Assembly: GCA_964020085.1 (NCBI GenBank) | Contig: CAXHUQ010001374.1 | Location: forward strand, 1 to 64,000 | Length of the DNA: 64,000 bases | Direction: 5' to 3' | DNA from: Micromussa lordhowensis | Lineage: Eukaryota > Cnidaria > Anthozoa > Scleractinia > Lobophylliidae | Shown here: in pieces, positions 22,836 to 34,222 of the stretch | Layout of the letters: the number at the start of each line of letters is the position of its first letter | Numbering within the stretch: position 1 is the stretch's first letter | Notes under the pieces: generated by a model | Database searches by the model: none | What the model saw: the letters and a program-made list of their open reading frames with translations, nothing else | What the model was told of the DNA's origin: nothing | Translations under genes and position numbers: made by a program

Positions 22836-23249
22836 TCGCTGAAAACCGCGGCTCCCAAAGTGCCGGCAAAGCCGAGCTATGGCAAATTTGGCAAGGTCAC
22901 CCTCATCGCGCGTTTTCTGAAATTCTGCAAAGTTGCGACCAAGGGAAAGTCCTCCAAAAACAAGGCAACAAAAAACACCCTGGCGCAAATGCCATCACCT
23001 CCTAATTACAATGCACTTAAAGTGCCAACATAGCACAACATTTTGCTGCAAAGCGCGGCTCCCAAAGTGCCGGCAAAGCCAAGCTATGGCAAATTTGGCA
23101 AGGTCACCCTCATCGCGCGTTTTTTGAAATTCTGCAAAGTTGCGACCAAGGGAAAGTCCTCCAAAAACAAGGCCAGAAAAAACACCCTGGCGCAAATGCC
23201 ATCACCTCCTAATTTCAATGCACTTAAAGTGCCAACATAGCACAACATT

Positions 23250-25681
23250 TTGCTGCAAACCGCGGCTCCCAAAGTGCCGGCAAAGCCGAGCTATGGCAAA
23301 TTTGGCAAGGTCACCCTCATCGCGCGTTTTCTGAAATTCTGCAAAGTTGCGACCAAGGGAAAGTCCTCCAAAAACAAGCCCAGAAAATACACCCTGGCGC
23401 AAATGCCATCACCTGCTAGTTACAATGCACTTAAAGTGCCAACATAGCAGAACATTTTGCTGGAAACCGCGGCTCCCAAAGTGCCGGCAAAGCCGAGCTA
23501 TGGCAAGTTTGGCAAGGTCACCCTCATCGCGAGTTTTCTGAAATTCTGCAAAGTTGCGACCAAGGGAAAGTCCTCCAAAAACAAGGCCAGAAAAAACACC
23601 CTGGCGCAAATGCCATCACCTCCTAGTTACAATGCACTTAAAGTGCCAACATAGCACAACACTTTGCTGCAAACCGCGGCTCCCAAAGTGCCGGCAAAGC
23701 CGAGCTATGGCAAATTTGGCAAGGTCACCCTCATCGCCCGTTTTCTGAAATTCTGCAAAGTTGCGACCAAGGGAAAGTCCTCCAAAAACAAGGCCAGAAA
23801 AAACACCCTGGCGCAAATGCCATCACCTCCTAATTTCAATGCACTTAAAGTGCCAACATAGCACAACATTTTGCTGCAAACCGCGGCTCCCAAAGTGCCG
23901 GCAAAGCCGAGCTATGGCAAATTTGGCAAGGTCACCCTCATCGCGCGTTTTCTGAAATTCTGCAAAGTTGCGACCAAGGGAAAGTCCTCCAAAAACAAGC
24001 CCAGAAAATACACCCTGGCGCAAATGCCATCACCTGCTAGTTACAATGCACTTAAAGTGCCAACATAGCAGAACATTTTGCTGGAAACCGCGGCTCCCAA
24101 AGTGCCGGCAAAGCCGAGCTATGGCAAGTTTGGCAAGGTCACCCTCATCGCGAGTTTTCTGAAATTCTGCAAAGTTGCGACCAAGGGAAAGTCCTCCAAA
24201 AACAAGGCCAGAAAAAACACCCTGGCGCAAATGCCATCACCTCCTAGTTACAATGCACTTAAAGTGCCAACATAGCACAACACTTTGCTGCAAACCGCGG
24301 CTCCCAAAGTGCCGGCAAAGCCGAGCTATGGCAAATTTGGCAAGGTCACCCTCATCGCCCGTTTTCTGAAATTCTGCAAAGTTGCGACCAAGGGAAAGTC
24401 CTCCAAAAACAAGGCCAGAAAAAACACCCTGGCGCAAATGCCATCACCTCCTAATTTCAATGCACTTAAAGTGCCAACATAGCACAACATTTTGCTGCAA
24501 ACCGCGGCTCCCAAAGTGCCGGCAAAGCCGAGCTATGGCAAATTTGGCAAGGTCACCCTCATCGCGCGTTTTCTGAAATTCTGCAAAGTTGCGACCAAGG
24601 GAAAGTCCTCCAAAAACAAGCCCAGAAAATACACCCTGGCGCAAATGCCATCACCTGCTAGTTACAATGCACTTAAAGTGCCAACATAGCAGAACATTTT
24701 GCTGGAAACCGCGGCTCCCAAAGTGCCGGCAAAGCCGAGCTATGGCAAGTTTGGCAAGGTCACCCTCATCGCGAGTTTTCTGAAATTCTGCAAAGTTGCG
24801 ACCAAGGGAAAGTCCTCCAAAAACAAGGCCAGAAAAAACACCCTGGCGCAAATGCCATCACCTCCTAGTTACAATGCACTTAAAGTGCCAACATAGCACA
24901 ACACTTTGCTGCAAACCGCGGCTCCCAAAGTGCCGGCAAAGCCGAGCTATGGCAAATTTGGCAAGGTCACCCTCATCGCCCGTTTTCTGAAATTCTGCAA
25001 AGTTGCGACCAAGGGAAAGTCCTCCAAAAACAAGGCCAGAAAAAACACCCTGGCGCAAATGCCATCACCTCCTAATTTCAATGCACTTAAAGTGCCAACA
25101 TAGCACAACATTTTGCTGCAAACCGCGGCTCCCAAAGTGCCGGCAAAGCCGAGCTATGGCAAATTTGGCAAGGTCACCCTCATCGCGCGTTTTCTGAAAT
25201 TCTGCAAAGTTGCGACCAAGGGAAAGTCCTCCAAAAACAAGCCCAGAAAATACACCCTGGCGCAAATGCCATCACCTGCTAGTTACAATGCACTTAAAGT
25301 GCCAACATAGCAGAACATTTTGCTGGAAACCGCGGCTCCCAAAGTGCCGGCAAAGCCGAGCTATGGCAAGTTTGGCAAGGTCACCCTCATCGCGAGTTTT
25401 CTGAAATTCTGCAAAGTTGCGACCAAGGGAAAGTCCTCCAAAAACAAGGCCAGAAAAAACACCCTGGCGCAAATGCCATCACCTCCTAGTTACAATGCAC
25501 TTAAAGTGCCAACATAGCACAACACTTTGCTGCAAACCGCGGCTCCCAAAGTGCCGGCAAAGCCGAGCTATGGCAAATTTGGCAAGGTCACCCTCATCGC
25601 CCGTTTTCTGAAATTCTGCAAAGTTGCGACCAAGGGAAAGTCCTCCAAAAACAAGGCCAGAAAAAACACCCTGGCGCAAAT
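23250..25681 (-). repeat. Three-monomer higher-order repeat (621 bp), about 4 copies
   Basis: Units start at 23250, 23871, 24492 and 25113. Each has monomer 1 with aagcccagaaaatac and cctgctagttac followed by catagcagaac, monomer 2 with ctggaaacc, ggcaagtttgg and tcgcgagtttt, and monomer 3 with acactttgctg, tcgcccg and cctcctaatttc. I saw no difference between the three full copies. The fourth is intact until about 25681, where it changes to gacatcacc and cctaattataatg. This is a clean recent higher-order amplification; half-diverged versions of the same variants occur on both sides. Confidence 0.92.
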
Positions 25682-28217
25682 GACATCACCTCCTAATTAT
25701 AATGCACTTAAAGTGCCAACATAGCACAACATTTTGCTGCAAACCGCGGCTCCCAAAGTGCCGGCAAAGCCGAGCTATGGCAAATTTGGCAAGGTCACCC
25801 TCGTCGCGCGTTTTCTGAAATTCTGCAAAGTTGCGACCAAGGGAAAGTCCTCCAAAAACAAGGCCAGAAAAAACACCCTGGCGCAAATGCCATCACCTCC
25901 TAATTACAATGCACTTAAAGTGCCAACATAGCACAACATTTTGCTGCAAACCGCGGCTCCCAAAGTGCCGGCAAAGCCGAGCTATGGCAAATTTGGCAAG
26001 GTCACCCTCATCGCGCGTTTTCTGAAATTCTGCAAAGTTGCGACCAAGGGAAAGTCCTCCAAAAACAAGGCCAGAAAAAACACCCTGGCGCAAATGCCAT
26101 CACCTCCTAGTTACAATGCACTTAAAGTGCCAACATAGCACAACACTTTGCTGGAAACCGCGGCTCCCAAAGTGCCGGCAAAGCCGAGCTATGGCAAATT
26201 TGGCAAGGTCACGCTCATCGCCCGTTTTTTGAAATTCTGCAAAGTTGCGACCAAGGGAAAGTCCTCCAAAAACAAGGCCAGAAAAAACACCCTGGCGCAA
26301 ATGCCATCACCTCCTAATTACAATGCACTTAAAGTGCCAACATAGCACAACATTTTGCTGCAAACCGCGGCTCCCAAAGTGCCGGCAAAGCCGAGCTATG
26401 GCAAATTTGGCAAGGTCACCCTCATCGCGCGTTTTCTGAAATTCTGCAAAGTTGCGACCAAGGGAAAGTCCTCCAAAAACAAGGCCAGAAAAAACACCCT
26501 GGCGCAAATGCCATCACCTCCTAGTTACAATGCACTTAAAGTGCCAACATAGCACAACACTTTGCTGCAAACCGCGGCTCCCAAAGTGCCGGCAAAGCCG
26601 AGCTATGGCAAATTTGGCAAGGTCACCCTCATCGCCCGTTTTCTGAAATTCTGCAAAGTTGCGACCAAGGGAAAGTCCTCCAAAAACAAGGCCAGAAAAA
26701 ACACCCAGGCGCAAATGACATCACCTCCTAATTATAATGCACTTAAAGTGCCAACATAGCACAACATTTTGCTGCAAACCGCGGCTCCCAAAGAGCCGGC
26801 AAAGCCGAGCTATGGCAAATTTGGCAAGGTCACCCTCATCGCGCGTTTTCTGAAATTCTGCAAAGTTGCGACCAAGGGAAAGTCCTCCAAAAACAAGGCC
26901 AGAAAAAACACCCTGGCGCAAATGCCATCACCTCCTAATTACAATGCACTTAAAGTGCCAACATAGCACAACATTTTGCTGAAAACCGCGGCTCCCAAAG
27001 TGCCGGCAAAGCCGAGCTATGGCAAATTTGGCAAGGTCACCCTCATCGCGCGTTTTCTGAAATTCTGCAAAGTTGCGACCAAGGGAAAGTCCTCCAAAAA
27101 CAAGGCCAGAAAAAACGCCCTGGCGCAAATGCCATCACCTCCTAATTACAATGCACTTAAAGTGCCAACATAGCACAACATTTTGCTGCAAAGCGCGGCT
27201 CGCAAAGTGCCGGCAAAGCCAAACTATGGCAAATTTGGCAAGGTCACCCTCATCGCGCGTTTTTTGAAATTCTGCAAAGTTGCGACCAAGGGAAAGTCCA
27301 CCAAAAACAAGGCCAGAAAAAACATCCTGGCGCAAATGCCATCACCTCTTATCTACAATGCACTTAAAGTGCCAACATAGCACAACATTTTGCTGCAAAC
27401 CGCGGCTCCCAAAGTGCCGGCAAAGCAGAGCTATGGCAAATTTGGCAAGGTCACCCTCATCGCGCGTTTTCTGAAATTCTGCAAAGTTGCGACCAAGGGA
27501 AAATCCTCCAAAAACAAGGCCAGAAAAACCACCCTGGCGTAAATGCCATCACCGCTTAATTAAAATGCACTTAAAGTGCCAACATAGCACAACATTTTGC
27601 TAAAAACCGCGGCTCCCAAAGTGCCGGCAAAGCCGAGCTATGGCAAATTTGGCAAGGTCACCCTCATCGCGCGTTTTCTAAAATTCTGCAAAGTTGCGAC
27701 CAAGGGAAAGTCCTCCAAAAACAAGGCCAGAAAAAACACCCTGGCGCAATTGCCATCACCTCCTAGTTACAATGCACTTAAAGTGCCAACATAGCACAAC
27801 ACTTTGCTGCAAACCGCGGCTCCCAAAGTGCCGGCAAAGCCGAGCTATGGCAAATTTTGCAAGGTCACCCTCATCGCCCGTTTTCTGAAATTCTGCAAAG
27901 GTTCGACCAAGGGAAAGTCCTCCAAAAACAAGGCCAGAAAAAACACCCTGGCGCAAATGCCATCACCTCCTAATTACAATGCACTTAAAGTGCCAACATA
28001 GCACAACATTTTGCTGCAAACCGCGGCTCCCAAAGTGCCGGCAAAGCCGAGCTATGGCAAATTTGGCAAGGTCACCCTCATCGCGCGTTTTCTGAAATTC
28101 TGCAAAGTTGCGACCAAGGGAAAGTCCTCCAAAAACAAGGCCATAAAAAACACCCTGGTGCAAATGCCATCACCTCTTAATTACAATGCACTTAAAGTGC
28201 CAACATAGCACAACATT
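25682..28217 (-). repeat. Mixed family B monomers with mosaic variants
   Basis: About twelve monomers reshuffle variants seen nearby: acactttgctg with tcgcccg (25941-26760), gacatcacc with tataatg at about 25681 and 26716, ctggaaacc at 26148, gctgaaaacc at 26976, and an aagtccacc/aacatcctgg/cttatctac unit at 27183. The 27390 unit is unusual: gcagagct, accaccctggcgtaaatg and gcttaattaaaatg. No clear repeat length is visible; the arrangement suggests repeated unequal exchange. Confidence 0.75.
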
Positions 28218-30701
28218 TTGCTGCAAACCGCGGCTCCCAAAGTGCCGGCAAAGCCGAGCTATGGCAAATTTGGCAAGGTCACCCTCATCGCGCGTTTTCT
28301 GAAATTCTGCAAAGCTGCGACCAAGGGAAAGTCTTCCAAAAACAAGGCCAGAAAAAACACCCTGGCGCAAATGCCATCACCTCGTAATTACAATGCACTT
28401 AAAGTGCCAACATAGCACAACATTTTGCTGCAAACCGCGGCTCCCAAAGTGCCGGCAAAGCCGAGCTATGGCAAATTTGGCAAGGTCACCCTCATCGCGC
28501 GTTTTCTGAAATTCTGCAAAGTTGCGACCAAGGGAAAGTCCTCCAAAAACAAGGCCAGAAAAAACACCCTGGCGCAAATGCCATCATATCCTAATGACAA
28601 TGCACTTAAAGTGCCAACATAGCACAACAGTTTGCTGCAAACCGCGGCTCCCAAAGTGCCGGCAAAGCCGAGCTATGGCAAATTTGGCAAGGTCACCCTC
28701 ATCGCGCGTTTTCTGAAATTCTGCAAAGTTGCGACCAAGGGAAAGTCCTCCAAAAACAAGGCCAGAAAAAACACCCTGGCGCAAATGCCATCACCTCCTA
28801 ATTACAATGCACTTAAAGTGCCAACATAGCACAACAGTTTGCTGCAAAGTGCGGCTCCCAAAGTGCCGGCAAACCCAAGCTATGGCAAATTTGGCAAGGT
28901 CACCCTCATCGCGCGTTTTTTGAAATTCTGCAAAGTTGCGACCAAGGGAAAGTCCACCAAAAACAAGGCCAGAAAAAACATCCTGGCGCAAATGCCATCA
29001 CCTCTTATCTACAATGCACTTAAAGTGCCAACATAGCACAACATTTTGCTGCAAACTGCGGCTCCCAAAGTGCCGGCAAAGCCAAACTATGGCAAATTTG
29101 GCAAGGTCACCCTCATCGCCCGTTTTCTGAAATTCTGCAAAGTTGCGACCAAGGGAAAGTCCTATAAAAACAAGGCCAGAAAAAACACCCTAGCACAAAT
29201 GCCATTACCTCCTAATTACAATGCACTTAAAGTGCCAACATAGCACAACATTTTGCTGCAAACGGCGGCTCCCAAAGTGCCGCCAAAGCCGAGCTATGGC
29301 AAATTTGGCAAGGTCACCCTCATCGCGCGTTTTCTGAAATTCTGCAAAGTTGCGACCAAGGGAAAGTCCTCCAAAAACAAGGCCAGAAAAAACACCCTGG
29401 CGCAAATGCCATCACCTCTTAATTACAATGCACTTAAAGTGCCAACATAGCACAACATTTTGCTGCAAACCGCGGCTCCCAAAGTGCCGGCAAAGCCGAG
29501 CTATGGCAAATTTGGCAAGGTCACCCTCATCGCGCGTTTTCTGAAATTCTGCAAAGCTGCGACCAAGGGAAAGTCTTCCAAAAACAAGGCCAGAAAAAAC
29601 ACCCTGGCGCAAATGCCATCACCTCGTAATTACAATGCACTTAAAGTGCCAACATAGCACAACATTTTGCTGCAAACCGCGGCTCCCAAAGTGCCGGCAA
29701 AGCCGAGCTATGGCAAATTTGGCAAGGTCACCCTCATCGCGCGTTTTCTGAAATTCTGCAAAGTTGCGACCAAGGGAAAGTCCTCCAAAAACAAGGCCAG
29801 AAAAAACACCCTGGCGCAAATGCCATCACCTCCTAATGACAATGCACTTAAAGTGCCAACATAGCACAACAGTTTGCTGCAAACCGCGGCTCCCAAAGTG
29901 CCGGCAAAGCCGAGCTATGGCAAATTTGGCAAGGTCACCCTCATCGCGCGTTTTCTGAAATTCTGCAAAGTTGCGACCAAGGGAAAGTCCTCCAAAAACA
30001 AGGCCAGAAAAAACACCCTGGCGCAAATGCCATCACCTCCTAATTACAATGCACTTAAAGTGCCAACATAGCACAACAGTTTGCTGCAAAGCGCGGCTCC
30101 CAAAGTGCCGGCAAAGCCAAGCTATGGCAAATTTGGCAAGGTCACCCTCATCGCGCGTTTTTTGAAATTCTGCAAAGTTGCGACCAAGGGAAAGTCCACC
30201 AAAAACAAGGCCAGAAAAAACATCCTGGCGCAAATGCCATCACCTCTTATCTACAATGCACTTAAAGTGCCAACATAGCACAACATTTTGCTGCAAACTG
30301 CGGCTCCCAAAGTGCCGGCAAAGCCAAACTATAGCAAATTTGGCAAGGTCACCCTCATCGCCCGTTTTCTGATATTCTGCAAAGTTGCGACCAAGGGAAA
30401 GTCCTATAAAAACAAGGCCAGAAAAAACACCCTAGCACAAATGCCATTACCTCCTAATTACAATGCACTTAAAGTGCCAACATAGCACAACATTTTGCTG
30501 CAAACGGCGGCTCCCAAAGTGCCGCCAAAGCCGAGCTATGGCAAATTTGGCAAGGTCACCCTCATCGCGCGTTTTCTGAAATTCTGCAAAGTTGCGACCA
30601 AGGGAAATTCCTCCAAAAACAAGGCCAGAAAAAACACCATGACGCAAATGCCATCACCTCTTAATTACAATGCACTTAAAGTGCCAACATAGCACAACAT
30701 T
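28218..30701 (-). repeat. Six-monomer duplication (1242 bp, two copies)
   Basis: Monomers at 28218, 28425, 28632, 28839, 29046 and 29253 match those at 29460, 29667, 29874, 30081, 30288 and 30495 in order. Shared markers are aagctgcg with agtcttcc and cctcgtaattac; cctaatgac; acagtttgctg; aagtccacc with aacatcctgg and cttatctac; aaactgcgg with cctataaaa and cctagcacaaatgcc; aaacggcgg with gccgccaaag. The copies differ at about ten sites (for example catatcc against cacctcc, and gatattc in the second copy only), so the event is older than the 36500 hexamer. Confidence 0.9.
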
Positions 30702-31529
30702 TTGCTGCAAACCGCGGCTCCCAAAGTGCCGGCAAAGCCGAGCTATGGCAAATTTGGCAAGGTCACCCTCATCGCGCATTTTCTGAAATTCTGCAAAGTT
30801 GCAACCAAGGGAAAGTCCTCCAAAAACAAGGCCACAAAAAACACCCTGGCGCAAATGCCATCACCTCCTAATTACAATGCACTTAAAGTGCCAACATAGC
30901 ACAACATTTTGCTGCAAACCGCGGCTCCCAAAGTGCCGGCAAAGCCGAGCTATGGCAAATTTGGCAAGGTCACCCTCATCGCGCATTTTCTGAAATTCTG
31001 CAAAGTTGCAACCAAGGGAAAGTCCTCCAAAAACAAGGCCAAAAAAAACACCCTGGCGCAAATGCCATCACCTCTTAATTACAATGCGCTTAAAGTGCCA
31101 ACATAGCACAACATTTTGCTGCAAACCGCGGCTCCCAAAGTGCCGGCAAAGCCGAGCTATGGCAAATTTGGCAAGGTCACCCTCATCGCGCGTTTTCTGA
31201 AATTCTGCAAAGTTGCGACCAAGGGAAAGTCCTCCAAAAACAAGGCCAGAAAAAACACCCTGGCGCAAATGCCATCACCTCTTAATTACAATGCTCTTAA
31301 AGTGCCAACATAGCACAACATTTTGCTGCAAACCGCGGCTCCCAAAGTGCCGGCAAAGCCGAGCTATGGCAAATTTGGCAAGGTCACCCTCATCGCGCGT
31401 TTTCTGAAATTCTGCAAAGCTGCGACCAAGGGAAAGTCTTCCAAAAACAAGGCAAGAAAAAACACCCTGGCGCAAATGCCATCACCTCGTAATGACAATG
31501 CACTTAAAGTGCCAACATAGCACAACAGT
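30702..31529 (-). repeat. Family B monomers including a recombinant unit
   Basis: Two adjacent monomers (30702 and 30909) share tcgcgcatttt and gttgcaacc, so one copied the other. The last unit (31323-31529) starts like the 29460 monomer (aagctgcg, agtcttcc) but ends cctcgtaatgac, joining the 29460 tail (cctcgtaat) to the 29667 tail (aatgac). It is followed by acagtttgctg, as after 29667. It reads as a one-monomer deletion by crossover at about 31488-31494. Confidence 0.75.
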
Positions 31530-32978
31530 TTGCTGCAAACCGCGGCTCCCAAAGTGCCGGCAAAGCCGAGCTATGGCAAATTTGGCAAGGTCACCCTCAT
31601 CGCGCGTTTTCTGAAATTCTGCAAAGTTGCGACCAAGGGAAAGTCCTCCAAAAACAAGGCCAGAAAAAACACCCTGGCGCAAATGCCATCACCTCCTAAT
31701 TTCAATGCACTTAAAGTGCCAACAGAGCACAACATTTTGCTGCAAACCGCGGCTCCCAAAGTGCCGGCAAAGCCGAGCTATGGCAAATTTGGCAAGGTCA
31801 CCCTCATCGCGCGTTTTCTGAAATTCTGCAAAGTTGCGACCAAGGGAAAGTCCTCCAAAAACAAGGCCAGAAAAAACACCCTGGCGCAAATGCCATCACC
31901 TCTTAAATACAATGCACTTAAAGTGCCAACATAGCACAACCTTTTGCTGCAAACCGCGGCTCCCAAAGTGCCGGCAAAGCCGAGCTATGGCAAATTTGGC
32001 AAGGTCACCCTCATCGCGCGTTTTCTGAAATTCTGCAAAGTTGCGACCAAGGGAAAGTCCTCCAAAAACAAGGCCAGAAAAAACACTCTGGCGCAAATGC
32101 CATCACCTCCTAATTACAATGCACTTAAAGTGCCAACATAGCACAACATTTTGCTGCAAACCGCGGCTCCCAAAGTGCCGGCAAAGCCGAGCTATGGCAA
32201 ATTTGGCAAGGTCACCCTCATCGCGCGTTTTCTGAAATTCTGCAAAGTTGCGACCAAGGGAAAGTCCTCCAAAACCAAGGCCAGAAAAAACACCCTGGCA
32301 CAAATGCCATCACCTCCTAATTACAATGTACTTAAAGTGCCAACATAGCACAACATTTTGCTGCAAACCGCGGCTCCCAAAGTGCCGGCAAAGCCGAGCT
32401 ATGGCAAATTTGGCAAGGTCACCCTCATCGCGCGTTTTCTGAAATTCTGCAAAGTTGCGACCAAGGGAAAGTCCTCCAAAAACAAGGCCAGAAAAAACAC
32501 CCTGGCGCAAATGCCATCACCTCCTAATTTCAATGCACTTAAAGTGCCAACAGAGCACAACATTTTGCTGCAAACCGCGGCTCCCAAAGTGCCGGCAAAG
32601 CCGAGCTATGGCAAATTTGGCAAGGTCACCCTCATCGCGCGTTTTCTGAAATTCTGCAAAGTTGCGACCAAGGGAAAGTCCTCCAAAAACAAGGCCAGAA
32701 AAAACACCCTGGCGCAAATGCCATCACCTCTTAAATACAATGCACTTAAAGTGCCAACATAGCACAACCTTTTGCTGCAAACCGCGGCTCCCAAAGTGCC
32801 GGCAAAGCCGAGCTATGGCAAATTTGGCAAGGTCACCCTCATCGCGCGTTTTCTGAAATTCTGCAAAGTTGCGACCAAGGGAAAGTCCTCCAAAAACAAG
32901 GCCAGAAAAAACACTCTGGCGCAAATGCCATCACCTCTTAATTACAATGCACTTAAAGTGCCAACATAGCACAACATT
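31530..32978 (-). repeat. Four-monomer duplication with stop-removing variant
   Basis: Monomers at 31530, 31737 and 31944 match those at 32358, 32565 and 32772, 828 bp apart. Shared variants are cctcctaatttc followed by caacagagcac, cttaaatac followed by accttttgctg, and acactctgg. The change catag to cagag removes a stop present in nearly every other monomer, so a 134-codon plus-strand frame appears twice (31530-31934 and 32358-32762). I regard those frames as non-coding. Confidence 0.88.
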
Positions 32979-34222
32979 TTGCTGCAAACCGCGGCTCCCA
33001 AAGTGCCGGCAAAGCCGAGCTATGGCAAATTTGGCAAGGTCACCCTCATCGCGCGTTTTCTGAAATTCTGCAAAGTTGCGACCAAGCGAAAGTCCTCCAA
33101 AAACAAGGCCAGAAAAAAACACTCTGGCGCAAATGCCATCACCTCTTAATTACAATGCACTTAAAGTGCCAACATAGCACAACATTTTGCTGCAAACCGC
33201 GGCACCCAAAGTGCCGGCAAAGCCGAGCTATGGCAAATTTGGCAAGGTCACCCTCATCGCGCGTTTTCTGAAATTCTGCAAAGTTGCGACCAAGGGAAAG
33301 TCCTCCAAAAACAAGGCCAGAAAAAACACCCTGGCGCAAATGCCATCACCTCTTAATTACAATGCACTTAAAGTGCCAACATAGCACAACATTTTGCTGC
33401 AAACCGCGGCTCCCAAAGTGCCGGCAAAGCCGAGCTATGGCAAATTTGGCAAGGTCACCCTCATCGCGCGTTTTCTGAAATTCTGCAAAGTTGCGACCAA
33501 GGGAAAGTCCTCCAAAAACAAGGCCAGAAAAAACACCCTGGCGCAAATGCCATCACCTCTTAATTACAATGCACTTAAAGTGCCAACATAGCACAACATT
33601 TTGCTGCAAACCGCGGCTCCCAAAGTGCCGGCAAAGCCGAGCTATGGCAAATTTGGCAAGGTCACCCTCATCGCGCGTTTTCTGAAATTCTGCAAAGTTG
33701 CGACCAAGCGAAAGTCCTCCAAAAACAAGGCCAGAAAAAAACACTCTGGCGCAAATGCCATCACCTCTTAATTACAATGCACTTAAAGTGCCAACATAGC
33801 ACAACATTTTGCTGCAAACCGCGGCACCCAAAGTGCCGGCAAAGCCGAGCTATGGCAAATTTGGCAAGGTCACCCTCATCGCGCGTTTTCTGAAATTCTG
33901 CAAAGTTGCGACCAAGGGAAAGTCCTCCAAAAACAAGGCCAGAAAAAACACCCTGGCGCAAATGCCATCACCTCTTAATTACAATGCACTTAAAGTGCCA
34001 ACATAGCACAACATTTTGCTGCAAACCGCGGCTCCCAAAGTGCCGGCAAAGCCGAGCTATGGCAAATTTGGCAAGGTCACCCTCATCGCGCGTTTTCTGA
34101 AATTCTGCAAAGTTGCGACCAAGGGAAAGTCCTCCAAAAACAAGGCCAGAAAAAACACCCTGGCGCAAATGCCATCACCTCTTAATTACAATGCACTTAA
34201 AGTGCCAACATAGCACAACATT
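32979..34222 (-). repeat. Three-monomer duplication with shared 1-base insertion
   Basis: Two 622 bp units (32979-33600 and 33601-34222) share aagcgaaag, a longer a run before cactctgg (one extra base, giving a 208 bp monomer) and ggcacccaaag in the next unit. A shared insertion at the same site shows that the block was copied after the indel arose. I saw no difference between the two copies. Confidence 0.92.
33394..33600 (-). repeat. Reference family B monomer
   Basis: A typical 207 bp unit close to the consensus. On the plus strand it runs ttgctgcaaac, the ccgcgg palindrome, gccgagctatgg, aaatttggcaagg, tcgcgcgttttc, gcgaccaaggg, gccagaaaaaac, ccctggcgc, a segment that varies between cctcctaattac and cctcttaattac across copies, then cacttaaagtgcc. 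Relative to family A it lacks about 12 bases in the middle, around A positions 120-140, and differs elsewhere by substitutions. By eye roughly two thirds to three quarters of aligned positions agree. Confidence 0.9.

Noticed and set aside
27900..27910. Pol III B-box-like ggttcgacc
   Set aside because: It is a private two-base variant of gttgcgacc in one monomer, does not complete the B box, and has no A box or tRNA fold.
31530..32762. Expressed 134-residue repeat protein
   Set aside because: The frame is two monomers joined by loss of one stop, duplicated once with its tetramer; neighbouring monomers retain the stop.
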